NCBI GenBank assembly: GCA_039197065.1
Contig: JBCCUL010000045.1
Coordinates: forward strand, 1-56,075
Direction of reading: 5' to 3'
Length of the DNA: 56,075 nt
DNA from: JANQPX01 sp039197065
Lineage (GTDB): Bacteria > Pseudomonadota > Alphaproteobacteria > Geminicoccales > Geminicoccaceae
Shown: piece by piece, positions 33,636 to 41,966 of the stretch
How positions within the stretch are numbered: the first letter of the stretch is position 1
Layout: each line of letters opens with the position of its first letter
The notes under the pieces: model-generated
The model's database searches: none
What the model was told of the DNA's origin: nothing
Seen by the model: the letters and a program-made list of their open reading frames with translations, nothing else
Program-made: the position numbers and the translations under genes

Positions 33636-35852
33636 TCATGCCACGGCATCCTGAGGCATCTCGATCATTTCAGTGGGACGCGTTGCGATCATGGAGCCAT
33701 TTCCCTGCTGGGACATGGAATGGACGCCATCCACATCGAGGATAAGAGCAACCATGCCATTGCCGAGAATCGTCGCTCCGGCAACGCCCTGAACTCGGCG
33801 GTAGTTCGATTCGAGGCTCTTAATCACCACCTGCTGCTGACCCACCAGCTCGTCGACCACAAGTCCAATGGGCCCGCTGGCGCCGGTTTCGACGACGACG
33901 ACCAATTGATCGTCCTCCTCGCTCGCCGGTCGCTGGCAGCCAAAGAGCCTTGCAAGATGGACGAGCTTGATGAAACCACCGCGTATTGCCAGGACTTCAC
34001 CACCGCTGGCGAGCTGGTGAATGGTCTCATCGTCCGGTCTCTGTGTCTCGACGATGCTGGTGATCGGAATAATGTAAAACTCGCTGCCGACCCGAATGAT
34101 CATTCCGTCCAGCACCGCGAGAGTGAGTGGTAGTGTCAGGCTGAAGCGGGAGCTTTGACCAGGAACTGACGTGATACCAATTCGGCCGCCCATGTTCTGG
34201 ATTTTGCGAACGACCACATCCATGCCAACGCCACGACCGGACACGTTGGAAACCTGATCGGCGGTCGAAAATCCCGGTAGCAGGATCATGTTATCGATTT
34301 CGTCATCCGACGGACGCGCATCCGGTGTTGTCAGTCCTTTTTCGATTGCTTTTTTCAGTACTTTTTCACGGTTGATGCCACGCCCGTCATCACTGACTGC
34401 GATGACGATCTTGCCATTGCGATGCTCGGCGGAAAGCTGAATCGTCCCTTCAGCAGGTTTACCTGCCTGTTCGCGTTCCGATGGTGTTTCCAGGCCGTGA
34501 TCCATCGAATTTCGAATCATATGGGTCAGCGGATCGGAAAGTTCCTCGATGACCGTCTTGTCAACTTCGGTCGTTTCGCCGGTGATCACCAGCTTGGCTT
34601 TTTTGTCAAGAGAGCAGGAGAGTTCGCGCACCAACCTGGTCATGCGTGAAAACACTGATTTGACCGGCTGAGCGCGGATCGACATGACACTTTCCTGCAG
34701 CTCGCGCATCTGCAGCTCGAGTGTTTCTACACCGTGAAGCAGACCAGCCTGGTCCTCAACCGTAAGCTGACCGATCTGTTCGCTCAACATGGCCTGAGTG
34801 ATCACCAGCTCACCAACCATGTTGACCAGCCGGTCGATCCGATCAAGGTCGACTCGAATCGACGCCGGTGGTTTCTTGTCTGCTGCAGCTTTATTCCCAG
34901 AAGGAGACTCGGCTGGTGTCTGGGGCCTGGGTGCTTTATCAGCCTTTCGTTCAGGCTTAGTCCTGGCGTCGTTTTCGGCGCTAGCCGTATTGGCCTCAGA
35001 TTCGTCCGTCTTATCTTCCGGCCTTTCGCCGCTTTTCGCACCGGCACCAGGTTCCTGGACGGGAGCTGCCTTCTCGGAGTCGGTATCAGTGCTGGGATCT
35101 GCACCGATCTCCTCGACCTCAAGCTGACAATCATCGATCACGAACTCGAATACATCGCGTATGTCATCGACCGATGCCGGCGTGTGCAAGGTGAAACGCC
35201 AAGTCAAATAGGCGCCATCAGCTTCAATATCTTCAAGCGTCGGAAGCCGGGTGCTGTCTACCTCAGTCTCCAGCGAACCAAATTTCTTCAGCTCACGAAT
35301 CAAAATCAAGGGATCGTTAGCGCGATGAAAGAGCTGAGGAGTCGGGGCGAAGGCAATCTTGATATCGCGAGCGGCCGCCGACACAGACGGCTCTGCCTCC
35401 TCAGCCGGGCCGTCATTGACGTCGCCGAACGGATCATCGTCGTCGTCGTCATCGTCCCCACCTGCCTCGGTACCTGCAAGTTCATGCAGACTCTCGAGAA
35501 GGTCCTGACCGAAGTCATCAGCGAGCGTCTCGTCCTGCTGGGCTGCGGAGACCAGGTCGGAAAGAATGTCACCGGCGCGGATCAGCAGCGCAACGTTGGC
35601 GGTGCTGGTCTCCAGCTGGTGCTCGCGCATCTGGTCGAGTACAGTTTCGAAGACATGGGCAAAGCCCACAAGCTGGGCGAACCCGAAGGCGCCTGCGCCA
35701 CCCTTTATCGAGTGGATCGCCCGGAATGCGGCGTGGAGAATTTCATCATCGGTCTCCCCGTCCTGCAGAGCGGTAAGCTGGCCCTCAAGATCGACCAGTA
35801 GTTCTTCGCATTCCTGAAAGTAGGTCTGCTTAAATTCAGCAAGATCATCCAT
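33636..35852 (-). CDS. cheA: CheA chemotaxis sensor kinase
   Basis: A 738-residue histidine kinase. P1 Hpt domain with His47 in AAFRAIHSIKGGAGAFGF; an Asp-rich linker (GGDDDDDDDDPFGDV); a probable P2-like domain near residues 165-250; a long charged, Pro/Ala-rich linker; P3 dimerisation (VDLDRIDRLVNMVGELVITQ); P4 ATPase with N box (DPLTHMIRNSMDHGLE), G1 (SDDGRGIN) and G2 (VSGRGVGMDVV); and a C-terminal CheW-like P5 domain. It phosphorylates the CheY proteins and CheB. No chemoreceptor gene is seen here. Confidence 0.96.
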   Translation of the reverse strand: MDDLAEFKQTYFQECEELLVDLEGQLTALQDGETDDEILHAAFRAIHSIKGGAGAFGFAQLVGFAHVFETVLDQMREHQLETSTANVALLIRAGDILSDLVSAAQQDETLADDFGQDLLESLHELAGTEAGGDDDDDDDDPFGDVNDGPAEEAEPSVSAAARDIKIAFAPTPQLFHRANDPLILIRELKKFGSLETEVDSTRLPTLEDIEADGAYLTWRFTLHTPASVDDIRDVFEFVIDDCQLEVEEIGADPSTDTDSEKAAPVQEPGAGAKSGERPEDKTDESEANTASAENDARTKPERKADKAPRPQTPAESPSGNKAAADKKPPASIRVDLDRIDRLVNMVGELVITQAMLSEQIGQLTVEDQAGLLHGVETLELQMRELQESVMSIRAQPVKSVFSRMTRLVRELSCSLDKKAKLVITGETTEVDKTVIEELSDPLTHMIRNSMDHGLETPSEREQAGKPAEGTIQLSAEHRNGKIVIAVSDDGRGINREKVLKKAIEKGLTTPDARPSDDEIDNMILLPGFSTADQVSNVSGRGVGMDVVVRKIQNMGGRIGITSVPGQSSRFSLTLPLTLAVLDGMIIRVGSEFYIIPITSIVETQRPDDETIHQLASGGEVLAIRGGFIKLVHLARLFGCQRPASEEDDQLVVVVETGASGPIGLVVDELVGQQQVVIKSLESNYRRVQGVAGATILGNGMVALILDVDGVHSMSQQGNGSMIATRPTEMIEMPQDAVA

Positions 35853-35879
35853 TCATCGACCCTCAGATTCCAGCCTCTT

Positions 35880-36245
35880 CTATGGGCAGACTTTTTCGAT
35901 AACCCGGATGAGACTATCCGGATTGAAGGGCTTGACGATCCAGCCAGTAGCCCCCGCATTACGCCCTTCAGCCTTTTTGGCATCCGAGCTTTCGGTGGTA
36001 AGGGTCAGGATCGGGGTCGAGGCAAAGGCAGCCTTGCCCCGGCAGGCCTTGATGAAGGCGATACCGTCCATCACAGGCATGTTGATGTCCGTTATGATCA
36101 CGTCCACCTCGGCGGATTCGAGCTTGGTGAGTGCTTCCTGTCCATCTTCCGCCTGCAGGACGTCGTAGCCCGCCTGCTTCAGCGTAACCAGGAGCATGTC
36201 TCTCATCGTCTTGGAATCGTCGACGGTCAAAACGCGTTTCTGCAT
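35880..36245 (-). CDS. cheY: CheY response regulator (proximal cheY)
   Basis: A 121-residue receiver domain: TVDDSKTMRDMLL, phosphoacceptor Asp in VIITDINMPVMDG, Thr in LTLTTESSDAKK, Lys in WIVKPFNPDSL. The TTESS..K motif is typical of CheY1/CheY-II proteins next to CheA. The ATG at 36,245 overlaps the STAS gene stop (TAATG). It is 27 bp before cheA. Possibly the phosphate-sink partner of the distal CheY. Confidence 0.95.
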   Translation of the reverse strand: MQKRVLTVDDSKTMRDMLLVTLKQAGYDVLQAEDGQEALTKLESAEVDVIITDINMPVMDGIAFIKACRGKAAFASTPILTLTTESSDAKKAEGRNAGATGWIVKPFNPDSLIRVIEKVCP

Positions 36246-36556
36246 TATTCCACATTCCATGCCATCAGCTGTGGGAACAGCCCGAGTTCGCTGAAGCCAT
36301 CAATCAGCTCGTCGGACGGTTTCGTCACCGTGAACCTAGCCTTTCTGCGCTCGACAAAAGCCGCCACCGCCATCAGCATCTGAATGCCAGGTGTGGTAAC
36401 TTGTTCGACCGCGTCGGACTGAATAGTGACGGTCATCTCGGGCTCCACCACTTCCAGGACGGTCTCGCGAAGGTCCGCGGCGGCTGGGATGTCGAGAATA
36501 CGCGGCAGCGCAATCCTGCAGACATCGTCGGTCACCTCGGCTTGCTGTCCTTTCAT
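36245..36556 (-). CDS. STAS domain protein of the chemotaxis operon
   Basis: About 103 residues forming one STAS domain: RIALPRILDIPAAADLRETVLE, TVTIQSDAVEQVTTPGIQMLMAVAAFVERR and LIDGFSELGLF. The usual phosphoacceptor Ser position is occupied by Thr in VTTPG. Such proteins head cheX/cheY/cheA operons in rhizobia and related bacteria, but their partner is not established. Start at ATG 36,556 (GAGAG upstream); ATG 36,580 is possible. Confidence 0.85.
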   Translation of the reverse strand: MKGQQAEVTDDVCRIALPRILDIPAAADLRETVLEVVEPEMTVTIQSDAVEQVTTPGIQMLMAVAAFVERRKARFTVTKPSDELIDGFSELGLFPQLMAWNVE

Positions 36557-36706
36557 AGGGCTCTCACTTCTTTCACGCATCAATCGGTCTCTATCTACAG
36601 CTGATGAGGTTAAGCAGAAAAACTTTCATTTTGGTTAGCGACGATCAAATCGTCCGATCCGGTGAGAAGGCGGGAAAACCTTTGGCATTTGAACGGAATC
36701 CACATT

Positions 36707-37225
36707 TCAGAAGAGGTCAATATCGCCAACTGACGGCTTCGCAGCGTCATCTGTCGGTTGGTGACATGCGTTCGGCATTCCAGCGGCGACAGCGAAAGCG
36801 TGCCGCAACTCCTCAAGACGGAGGCTTTCGACGATGGCCTGGTCAAGTTCGGCGCCACTTGGTGACGGACCATCCGCCAATGTCCGTTCGAGCACGGCTA
36901 GGATGGCGGTCAGGTCACAGAGCCGTTGTTGGATTCTATCCTCGCTCTGCAAAGCGACCGTGCCGTCGGCCAAGTGCGATTGAAAGCTGTCCTTGTCGTC
37001 CGACGATGCGAGCGCGCACAGCGTCTGGGAAAGACGTTCGGCAAGATCGCCCAGCGTCGTCGCAGACTGGCTGAGCTCGTGCCTGACGAAGGCCAGCACC
37101 GTTGCCAGATCGTAACGATCGTGGTTCGCGCCGTTTGCGTTATGATGCGGCAGCGGCGTCCCGTCACGGTCTGGACTTTCCATCGGGAGCGATGGCGCTG
37201 CAGCGCGGTTTCGGATAGCGGTCAT
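36707..37225 (-). CDS. Conserved helical protein between fliM and cheY/cheA, possibly CheY-binding
   Basis: A 172-residue protein with no family that I recognise with certainty. It is mostly helical, with a heptad-like region (LATVLAFVRHELSQSATTLGDLAERL; VALQSEDRIQQRLCDLTAILAVLERTL). The C-terminal tail is acidic and ends GDIDLF, a short tip that recalls the CheY-binding end of CheZ, preceded by a disordered stretch. Its start overlaps the fliM stop by 4 bp. Context and tail suggest a helical CheY partner, perhaps phosphatase-like; this is inference. It lacks an obvious CheZ catalytic Asp/Gln motif. Confidence 0.7.
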   Translation of the reverse strand: MTAIRNRAAAPSLPMESPDRDGTPLPHHNANGANHDRYDLATVLAFVRHELSQSATTLGDLAERLSQTLCALASSDDKDSFQSHLADGTVALQSEDRIQQRLCDLTAILAVLERTLADGPSPSGAELDQAIVESLRLEELRHAFAVAAGMPNACHQPTDDAAKPSVGDIDLF

Positions 37226-38343
37226 CCTGGTCGCCCATCAATCTTTGATGCGGACCGCCTCGTCCCATTGCACCAATTAGCAATTTGGACCGCCAGGTTA
37301 TCGCCAACCCGGCCAACATCGGCATTCATGATCGCCGTGTCGCCGCAGCTCAGCGTTACCGTATCGCCGGGTTTGTTGCGCAGCGTCAGGGTCGAGCCCA
37401 CTTCGAGGGATAAGATCTTGCTTAGCGGCATCATCTGTTCACCGAACGTCACTTCGAGATCGATATCGGCACGGAGCACCTGACCGGAAAGATGTGCTTC
37501 CCAGATCGAATCGTGACCGAATTTTTCGCCTGTGAACATCTGATCCAACAGGTCGCGCATCGGCTCGAGGGTGGCGTAGGGAATCAGAATTTCGATCTGG
37601 CCGCCGCGATCGCTGAAATTCACGTCGATGGTGAACAGGATGGCAAGATTGGACGGGGAGGCGATGTCGACGAGAGTGGGATTGGCCTCCATCCGCTCGA
37701 GCTGGAACGTCACGTCGATCAAGGGCCTGAAGGCGGATGTCATATTTTCCAGTGTCAGAAGGATCATGCGTTCGATCAGTTTCGATTCGATCGACGTGAA
37801 GGAGCGCGTCTCGACGGCAAGTGACGAGGCCGCGCGCCGGCCTCCGAGCATCACGTCGATGAGGGCGTAGATCAGTCCGCTGTCCATGTTGATCAGCCCG
37901 TAATCGGACCATTCGACCGCCTTGAAGACGGAGATCAGCGCCGGCAGAGGCACTTCTTCGATGTAGTTGCCGAAGCGGACCGACGTGCTGTCCGTCAGGC
38001 TGAGCTCAATGTCACCGGCGGTAAGACTGCGCAGGCCCTTGGAAAGCTCATGGACCAACCGATCGAAGCAGGCTTCCAGCACCGGCATGCGTCGATGCCG
38101 GATATATTGACTGTTGAGCAGCGCATAGATGCCTTCGATCGGCGCCTCGTCGCTAGTGCTGATGCCGAAGAGGTCGTCGATCTCCGACTGGCCGAGAGCC
38201 GCATCGTCCAAAGCTCCATCGCCATCACCGAGCGCGAAGGGATCGTCCATCTCCGCCTCACTCAGGGTCTCTCCGTCCCCGAAGTCGATGGAGTCGGCGC
38301 TCGTCTCCGAACCGGCGTCCTGATCGTCATCGTCGTTCATCAT
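37222..38343 (-). CDS. fliM: FliM flagellar motor switch protein with long acidic N-terminus
   Basis: C-ring protein that binds CheY-P and sets rotation direction; about 373 residues. The FliM middle domain (FDRLVHELSKGLRSLTAG, YIEEVPLPALISVF, SGLIYALIDVMLGGRR, TSIESKLIERMILL) and the C-terminal SPOA domain (VTFGEQMMPLSKILSLEVGSTL) are clear. Instead of one N-terminal CheY-binding peptide, two related motifs occur: TLSEAEMDDPF (26-36) and ALGQSEIDDLFGI (49-61), within a very acidic 60-residue leader. The start is uncertain (ATG 38,343 or 38,340). It lies in the chemotaxis cluster, away from other flagellar genes seen here. Confidence 0.92.
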   Translation of the reverse strand: MMNDDDDQDAGSETSADSIDFGDGETLSEAEMDDPFALGDGDGALDDAALGQSEIDDLFGISTSDEAPIEGIYALLNSQYIRHRRMPVLEACFDRLVHELSKGLRSLTAGDIELSLTDSTSVRFGNYIEEVPLPALISVFKAVEWSDYGLINMDSGLIYALIDVMLGGRRAASSLAVETRSFTSIESKLIERMILLTLENMTSAFRPLIDVTFQLERMEANPTLVDIASPSNLAILFTIDVNFSDRGGQIEILIPYATLEPMRDLLDQMFTGEKFGHDSIWEAHLSGQVLRADIDLEVTFGEQMMPLSKILSLEVGSTLTLRNKPGDTVTLSCGDTAIMNADVGRVGDNLAVQIANWCNGTRRSASKIDGRPG

Positions 38344-38468
38344 TCGCCCAAAGGTTCGCTTTCTGTCAGTCGGCAACGCACGATCGTTGCCAACGGCGAC
38401 GTTCCGGTTTGATCAACGAGGCTATATCGTCGTCGTGAATTTTCGCTTAACGACGATGCCCCACGAGC

Positions 38469-38969
38469 TCAGATGTCGATGTTGAACAGGCCTTCGAGCT
38501 GAAGCAGAGCGATCATCCGATCACCCCGTGATACCAGACCGTAGAGAAACTCCTGGTCGGCGCCGCCGCCCACTTTGGGAACCGGCATGATGTCACCCGG
38601 CTCGAGGGTAAGGATGTCCGAGACGGCATCCACCAGAACGCCGATCAGCCGATCGACGAGGGCGACGATGATAACCACGTGGGAGCTGCCAACTTCGGTG
38701 CTGACGCCACTGAATTGGCAGCGCAGATCGAAAACCGGCACCACGATGCCGCGAAGATTGAGCAGACCACGCATCGCATGGGGGGCGTTGGGCAGGCTGG
38801 TCGGCATCGTCCAGCCTCTGATCTCACGGATCCTGGTGATCTCGAGAGCATAGGAACGTCCATCCACCAGGAAGGTCACATATTGAGACCAGCCCTGTTC
38901 GGAGGATACCCCACCCGTCTGAGGCGGGCGGCTGGTTTCCATTGTCTGGACCATCGTTTCGGCACTCAT
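38469..38969 (-). CDS. cheW: CheW coupling protein
   Basis: Links chemoreceptors to CheA. A 166-residue single CheW domain with YVTFLVDGRSYALEITRIREIRGW, MRGLLNLRGIVVPVFDLR, GVLVDAVSDILTL and a C-terminal LLQLEGLFNID. The first 25 residues are a flexible leader. Its start overlaps the upstream small gene by 4 bp (ATGA). It precedes fliM by 126 bp. Confidence 0.95.
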   Translation of the reverse strand: MSAETMVQTMETSRPPQTGGVSSEQGWSQYVTFLVDGRSYALEITRIREIRGWTMPTSLPNAPHAMRGLLNLRGIVVPVFDLRCQFSGVSTEVGSSHVVIIVALVDRLIGVLVDAVSDILTLEPGDIMPVPKVGGGADQEFLYGLVSRGDRMIALLQLEGLFNIDI

Positions 38970-39295
38970 CGACTATGTATCCGATTTGTTTGTGAAATCA
39001 TCTCAGTCTTACCCCGCGCGATGACCGGCCGGTGGGCAAATTTGCCGGCATCCCGCCATGCGATGGTGAATTGTCTGGTGGCCACAGCATTTGCGATGAC
39101 CGGCAGATCTTTCTCGAGACTTTCGAGATGGCCATCCAATGTCCCGACCTTGATTCCTCCGACCGCCTCCAGTCTATGGCGCTGGTCATGTTCCAGGCTG
39201 GCGACGCTGATCATGGGATCAATCAGGCTTAAACCAATAACCATGCACAAGCTCAGGCCGATGGTAGCGGCGGGCAGCTTCATCGGGGAAAACAT
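38966..39295 (-). CDS. Small membrane-anchored protein coupled to cheW
   Basis: Unrecognised. About 109 residues from ATG 39,295 (MFSPMKLPAATIGLSLCMVIGLSLIDP): one N-terminal hydrophobic helix, then a periplasmic-type tail with a helix (LESLEKDLPVIANAVA) and a basic end. The ATG is not preceded by a good ribosome-binding site; ATG 39,283 or a longer form to 39,397 is possible. The 4-bp overlap with cheW indicates co-translation, so a role in chemotaxis or the motor is plausible but unproven. Confidence 0.6.
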   Translation of the reverse strand: MFSPMKLPAATIGLSLCMVIGLSLIDPMISVASLEHDQRHRLEAVGGIKVGTLDGHLESLEKDLPVIANAVATRQFTIAWRDAGKFAHRPVIARGKTEMISQTNRIHSR

Positions 39296-39713
39296 GGGCA
39301 CCGTCGCGCCATCGGTGAATCCTTTAAGTAGAACAGCCGCATTTGCCGGCTTCGCCGACCTAAGTGGCTTCGATAAGATCCGCAGTCTAGCGACCAATTA
39401 TCAATCTTTGGTTAAAACCGCCGAGCGCGAGGCCGAGGCCAGACCCGGTGGAGAGCCTGGACGGATTTCGTGGCTGACCGGATCAAATAGGCGTGTCTGA
39501 CGTGGTCACACAGAAAGATTCTCGATGCGGACACTGACGTTCACGACGTTCCAAGATGGGTCGCGCGGACGAAGACGCTCTTGCCGCCACAGGACCCTGC
39601 TATCCGGCCACTTGGCACCGTTTAATGGATGTTGGCACCAAGATACGTAGGATGATGGTTCGCCTTGGGCAGATGCCCTGGATAACACCGGAGCGTTGGG
39701 AGATGATCGGCAC
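39296..39713. other. Divergent intergenic region before the chemotaxis cluster
   Basis: No convincing gene. It should contain the promoter of the chemotaxis operon on the minus strand and that of the membrane protein on the plus strand. I see a GTGTC-N8-... CACAC imperfect inverted pair near 39,493-39,512 but no clear sigma-54 or sigma-28 promoter. Confidence 0.4.
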
Positions 39714-40541
39714 ATGACCTCCCTGGTGCTCATGATCGTCGTGGCGCTTTTTACCTTCTTCTTTGCGGACAGTGTTCTGACGCCGCTGGTGCTGCTTCTG
39801 TGGAAGAAGATCTGGCCTCTGTTCCTCAAGATCCAAGCGCTCTTCACCAAGAAGAACCTGCTGCAGGCTCTGGTCCAGTCCTTGCTGCTGGCCGCGAAAG
39901 CGCTATTTCGACTGATCAACAAAACCGTGACCGCCTGGCTCCTGCCGCTCTTGATGACCCGCAGACAGCGCTACTGGCTGCACCACGCCCTGATCGATGC
40001 GCGGCGCTGGTCGCGCATGCGGCTTTTACGTGGCTGGGTCCGCTGGCGCCGGCAGCCTTTGTGGGTCAAGGCCGCAACGCTCATCCCGGCGATTATCGCC
40101 ACCGTGGCACTGTTCATCATCAGCGGCCTGCTGATCGCCGCCCTCTTCGGCGTGACCTTCGTTATCCCCTGGGTCGGCGGCCTGCCGGTTGTGACCGTCC
40201 TGTTCCTTAGGCGTCAGCTGGCGCGCGCCGCCCTCTTCGTCTTCGAGCGCATGGGGTTGGGACCGCTGGTCAATAGGATCGTCGATTGGGTCATCGACAT
40301 CGTCTGGTGGCGAACGCCCGAGCCGGTGCAGCGTCGCTTTGATGCCTGGTGGCGATGGTTCAAGATGCGGCTTCGCCGTCGGGTGATCGGACCAAGACGC
40401 AAGGTTCTAAGACGAATGGCCGACTTTCGCCGCCGAAAGGCCGTCGTCGAACCGCTGGCGCAAACTGATAGGATTGCAGCTGACGACGGGTCGAAGCTCT
40501 CGTCACGGCACCCCATCGAAATGCGGGAACCACGGAGCTGA
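39714..40541 (+). CDS. Arginine-rich inner-membrane protein of unknown function
   Basis: About 275 residues. Unrecognised. Hydrophobic helices at the N-terminus (MTSLVLMIVVALFTFFF), around residue 24-35 (LTPLVLLLWKK), a hairpin near 120-155 (AATLIPAIIATVALFIISGLLIAALFG..., followed by VIPWVGGLPVVTVLFL), separated by very basic loops rich in Arg and Trp (WWRWFKMRLRRRV). It may bind phospholipid head groups or nucleic acid at the membrane; no family evidence. GGGAG lies 11 nt before the chosen ATG. Confidence 0.65.
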   Translation: MTSLVLMIVVALFTFFFADSVLTPLVLLLWKKIWPLFLKIQALFTKKNLLQALVQSLLLAAKALFRLINKTVTAWLLPLLMTRRQRYWLHHALIDARRWSRMRLLRGWVRWRRQPLWVKAATLIPAIIATVALFIISGLLIAALFGVTFVIPWVGGLPVVTVLFLRRQLARAALFVFERMGLGPLVNRIVDWVIDIVWWRTPEPVQRRFDAWWRWFKMRLRRRVIGPRRKVLRRMADFRRRKAVVEPLAQTDRIAADDGSKLSSRHPIEMREPRS

Positions 40542-40553
40542 TCCAGACCCTTA

Positions 40554-41006
40554 TCAGGCCCTGTGCAACGCCGCCACCTCGCAAAGCCTGGCTTCGGTCT
40601 CGCCCAGGAGCCACCCCTCGACGGTGATGATCTTGCCCTCGGCAAAATCTCTCGCCGTTCGGCTGTCGATATGGGTGCGGAGCGTCGCCGCTGTCATGCT
40701 CTGCAGATCGGCTTTGGAAAGATCGAGATGACGGAGAAAACCCTCAAAGGCATCCGGCATGCAGCGCCAGCAGGAAGAAGCGCTGTCCGCCCGCTCCCGT
40801 CGATACGCCTTGCCGATCACCTGGAGGCTCGCGGGTTTTGGAAAGGCTTGAAACAGATGATCGGCAAGCATGGCCGTTTCCTCGCCAGTACCGGCATCGA
40901 TCACGCCGAACGCTGTCTCTCCTGCTTGTGCAGGCGAGAGCGCCGCACTCCAGGCCACTCCAAGAGCCAGGGCGGCCGCCGTTTCCATGAACTCCCGTCT
41001 TTTCAC
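40554..41006 (-). CDS. Tat-exported small protein of unknown function
   Basis: A 150-residue protein with a clear twin-arginine signal (MKRREFMETAAALALGVAWSAA, cleaved near AQAGE). The mature part has a Cys pair in SSCWRCMPDAFEGFL and a C-terminal block TARDFAEGKIITVEGWLLGETEARLCEVAAL, which recurs in hypothetical Tat proteins of alphaproteobacteria as far as I recall. A cofactor or partner oxidoreductase may be carried along, since Tat exports folded proteins. Convergent with the membrane protein gene. Confidence 0.75.
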   Translation of the reverse strand: MKRREFMETAAALALGVAWSAALSPAQAGETAFGVIDAGTGEETAMLADHLFQAFPKPASLQVIGKAYRRERADSASSCWRCMPDAFEGFLRHLDLSKADLQSMTAATLRTHIDSRTARDFAEGKIITVEGWLLGETEARLCEVAALHRA

Positions 41007-41361
41007 GTAAACATCCCCTCGACGGCCGGTCGCCTCCGGCCCGGACTTTCAGCATGCGTGCCCTCCCTCTCTACCAACCTAACCTTAAGAATCTGCTAAG
41101 CTGCCTCGGTCGAAATCCGAGACCAGCGCGCAAAAATCCTTCGCGCCGTTCTCCATGCAGCCGGCCGCATGATCTTCCTTGTATTGAAGGCGCGCATTGC
41201 ACGCCGACCTCCGTTCCGACCGATGATCAGAGAAGCAGGATCGGGCCGATCGACGGCGTCCGGGCGAGGTTTTTTCCGGAGTTACGTGTCGGCGCTGATC
41301 GCGAAATGTCCCGACAGAGCGTCTGAGATATCGCTGATCAGCGTCTGATGGCCTTCACGGT
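41007..41361. other. Intergenic region, no gene recognised
   Basis: A 355-bp stretch between two minus-strand genes. A 90-codon plus-strand frame (41,054-41,326) has Arg/Pro/Ser-rich composition typical of spurious frames and no domain. I see no terminator with a T tract. Confidence 0.5.
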
Positions 41362-41907
41362 TCAGCTAACTGGCGTCGCCGGCGCGTCGTCTCGGAAAAG
41401 CCCCGGAATTTCCGGCAGCGCGAGCTTGCCGGCGCGCTGGAACGGCACTGGGGCGCTGAACCAGGAATCGATTTCCGCGGTTCCGGTAAGTTCGTAGTCC
41501 AGCCTTCGGCCGGTACCGATCGCGGTCACCCGCTCGATGAGATCATTGGTGTTGATCGACACCTCGATGGGCACGATGACCTCAGCCAAAGCCGGCATGG
41601 TGAAGTCTTCATTGGTGAGGCCTTCGGCGAATTCAGCGCCGTTGACGTCGAGCGCGAAATTCAGAGCCTGGACCGGAATGTCGAACTCGTTGGGGTTCCT
41701 CAAGCGGAGCTGCAGCGTAAAGCTCTGCTCGAACAGGCCGGCCTCGGCAAAACTGAGCCCGGCGAGCGAAACATCGGGCAATTCGGCTTCGGGAAGCTTG
41801 GCGGCACTACAAGCCGAAAGGCCGATCATCAGTAAGATAGCGCATGCTGGGCCGAAGAGCTGGCCTCGCCGCTGGTTAAACTCAAAAGCATCTGGATCGC
41901 AAGACAT
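41362..41907 (-). CDS. LEA type 2 (WHy domain) lipoprotein
   Basis: A 181-residue lipoprotein. The signal ends in the lipobox IGLSAC with Cys33 as the lipidated residue. The mature part is a WHy/LEA14-like beta sandwich: LSFAEAGLFEQSFTLQLRLRNPNEFDIPVQAL is the strand-turn block with the conserved NPN, followed by ALDVNGAEFAEG and a VPIEVSINT strand. Related proteins occur in many alphaproteobacteria as lone genes and are thought to protect or stabilise, but the function is unsettled. The residue after Cys is Ser, so outer-membrane delivery is expected. Confidence 0.85.
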   Translation of the reverse strand: MSCDPDAFEFNQRRGQLFGPACAILLMIGLSACSAAKLPEAELPDVSLAGLSFAEAGLFEQSFTLQLRLRNPNEFDIPVQALNFALDVNGAEFAEGLTNEDFTMPALAEVIVPIEVSINTNDLIERVTAIGTGRRLDYELTGTAEIDSWFSAPVPFQRAGKLALPEIPGLFRDDAPATPVS

Positions 41908-41966
41908 AGCGTATTTCCTCTCATCCGGGAGGAGATTCTAGGGAAGGACAATCTTAATCACAAGGT

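Noticed and set aside
41054..41326. 90-codon open frame in the 41-kb gap
   Set aside because: No domain, no ribosome-binding site that I trust, and a Pro/Arg/Ser-rich composition.
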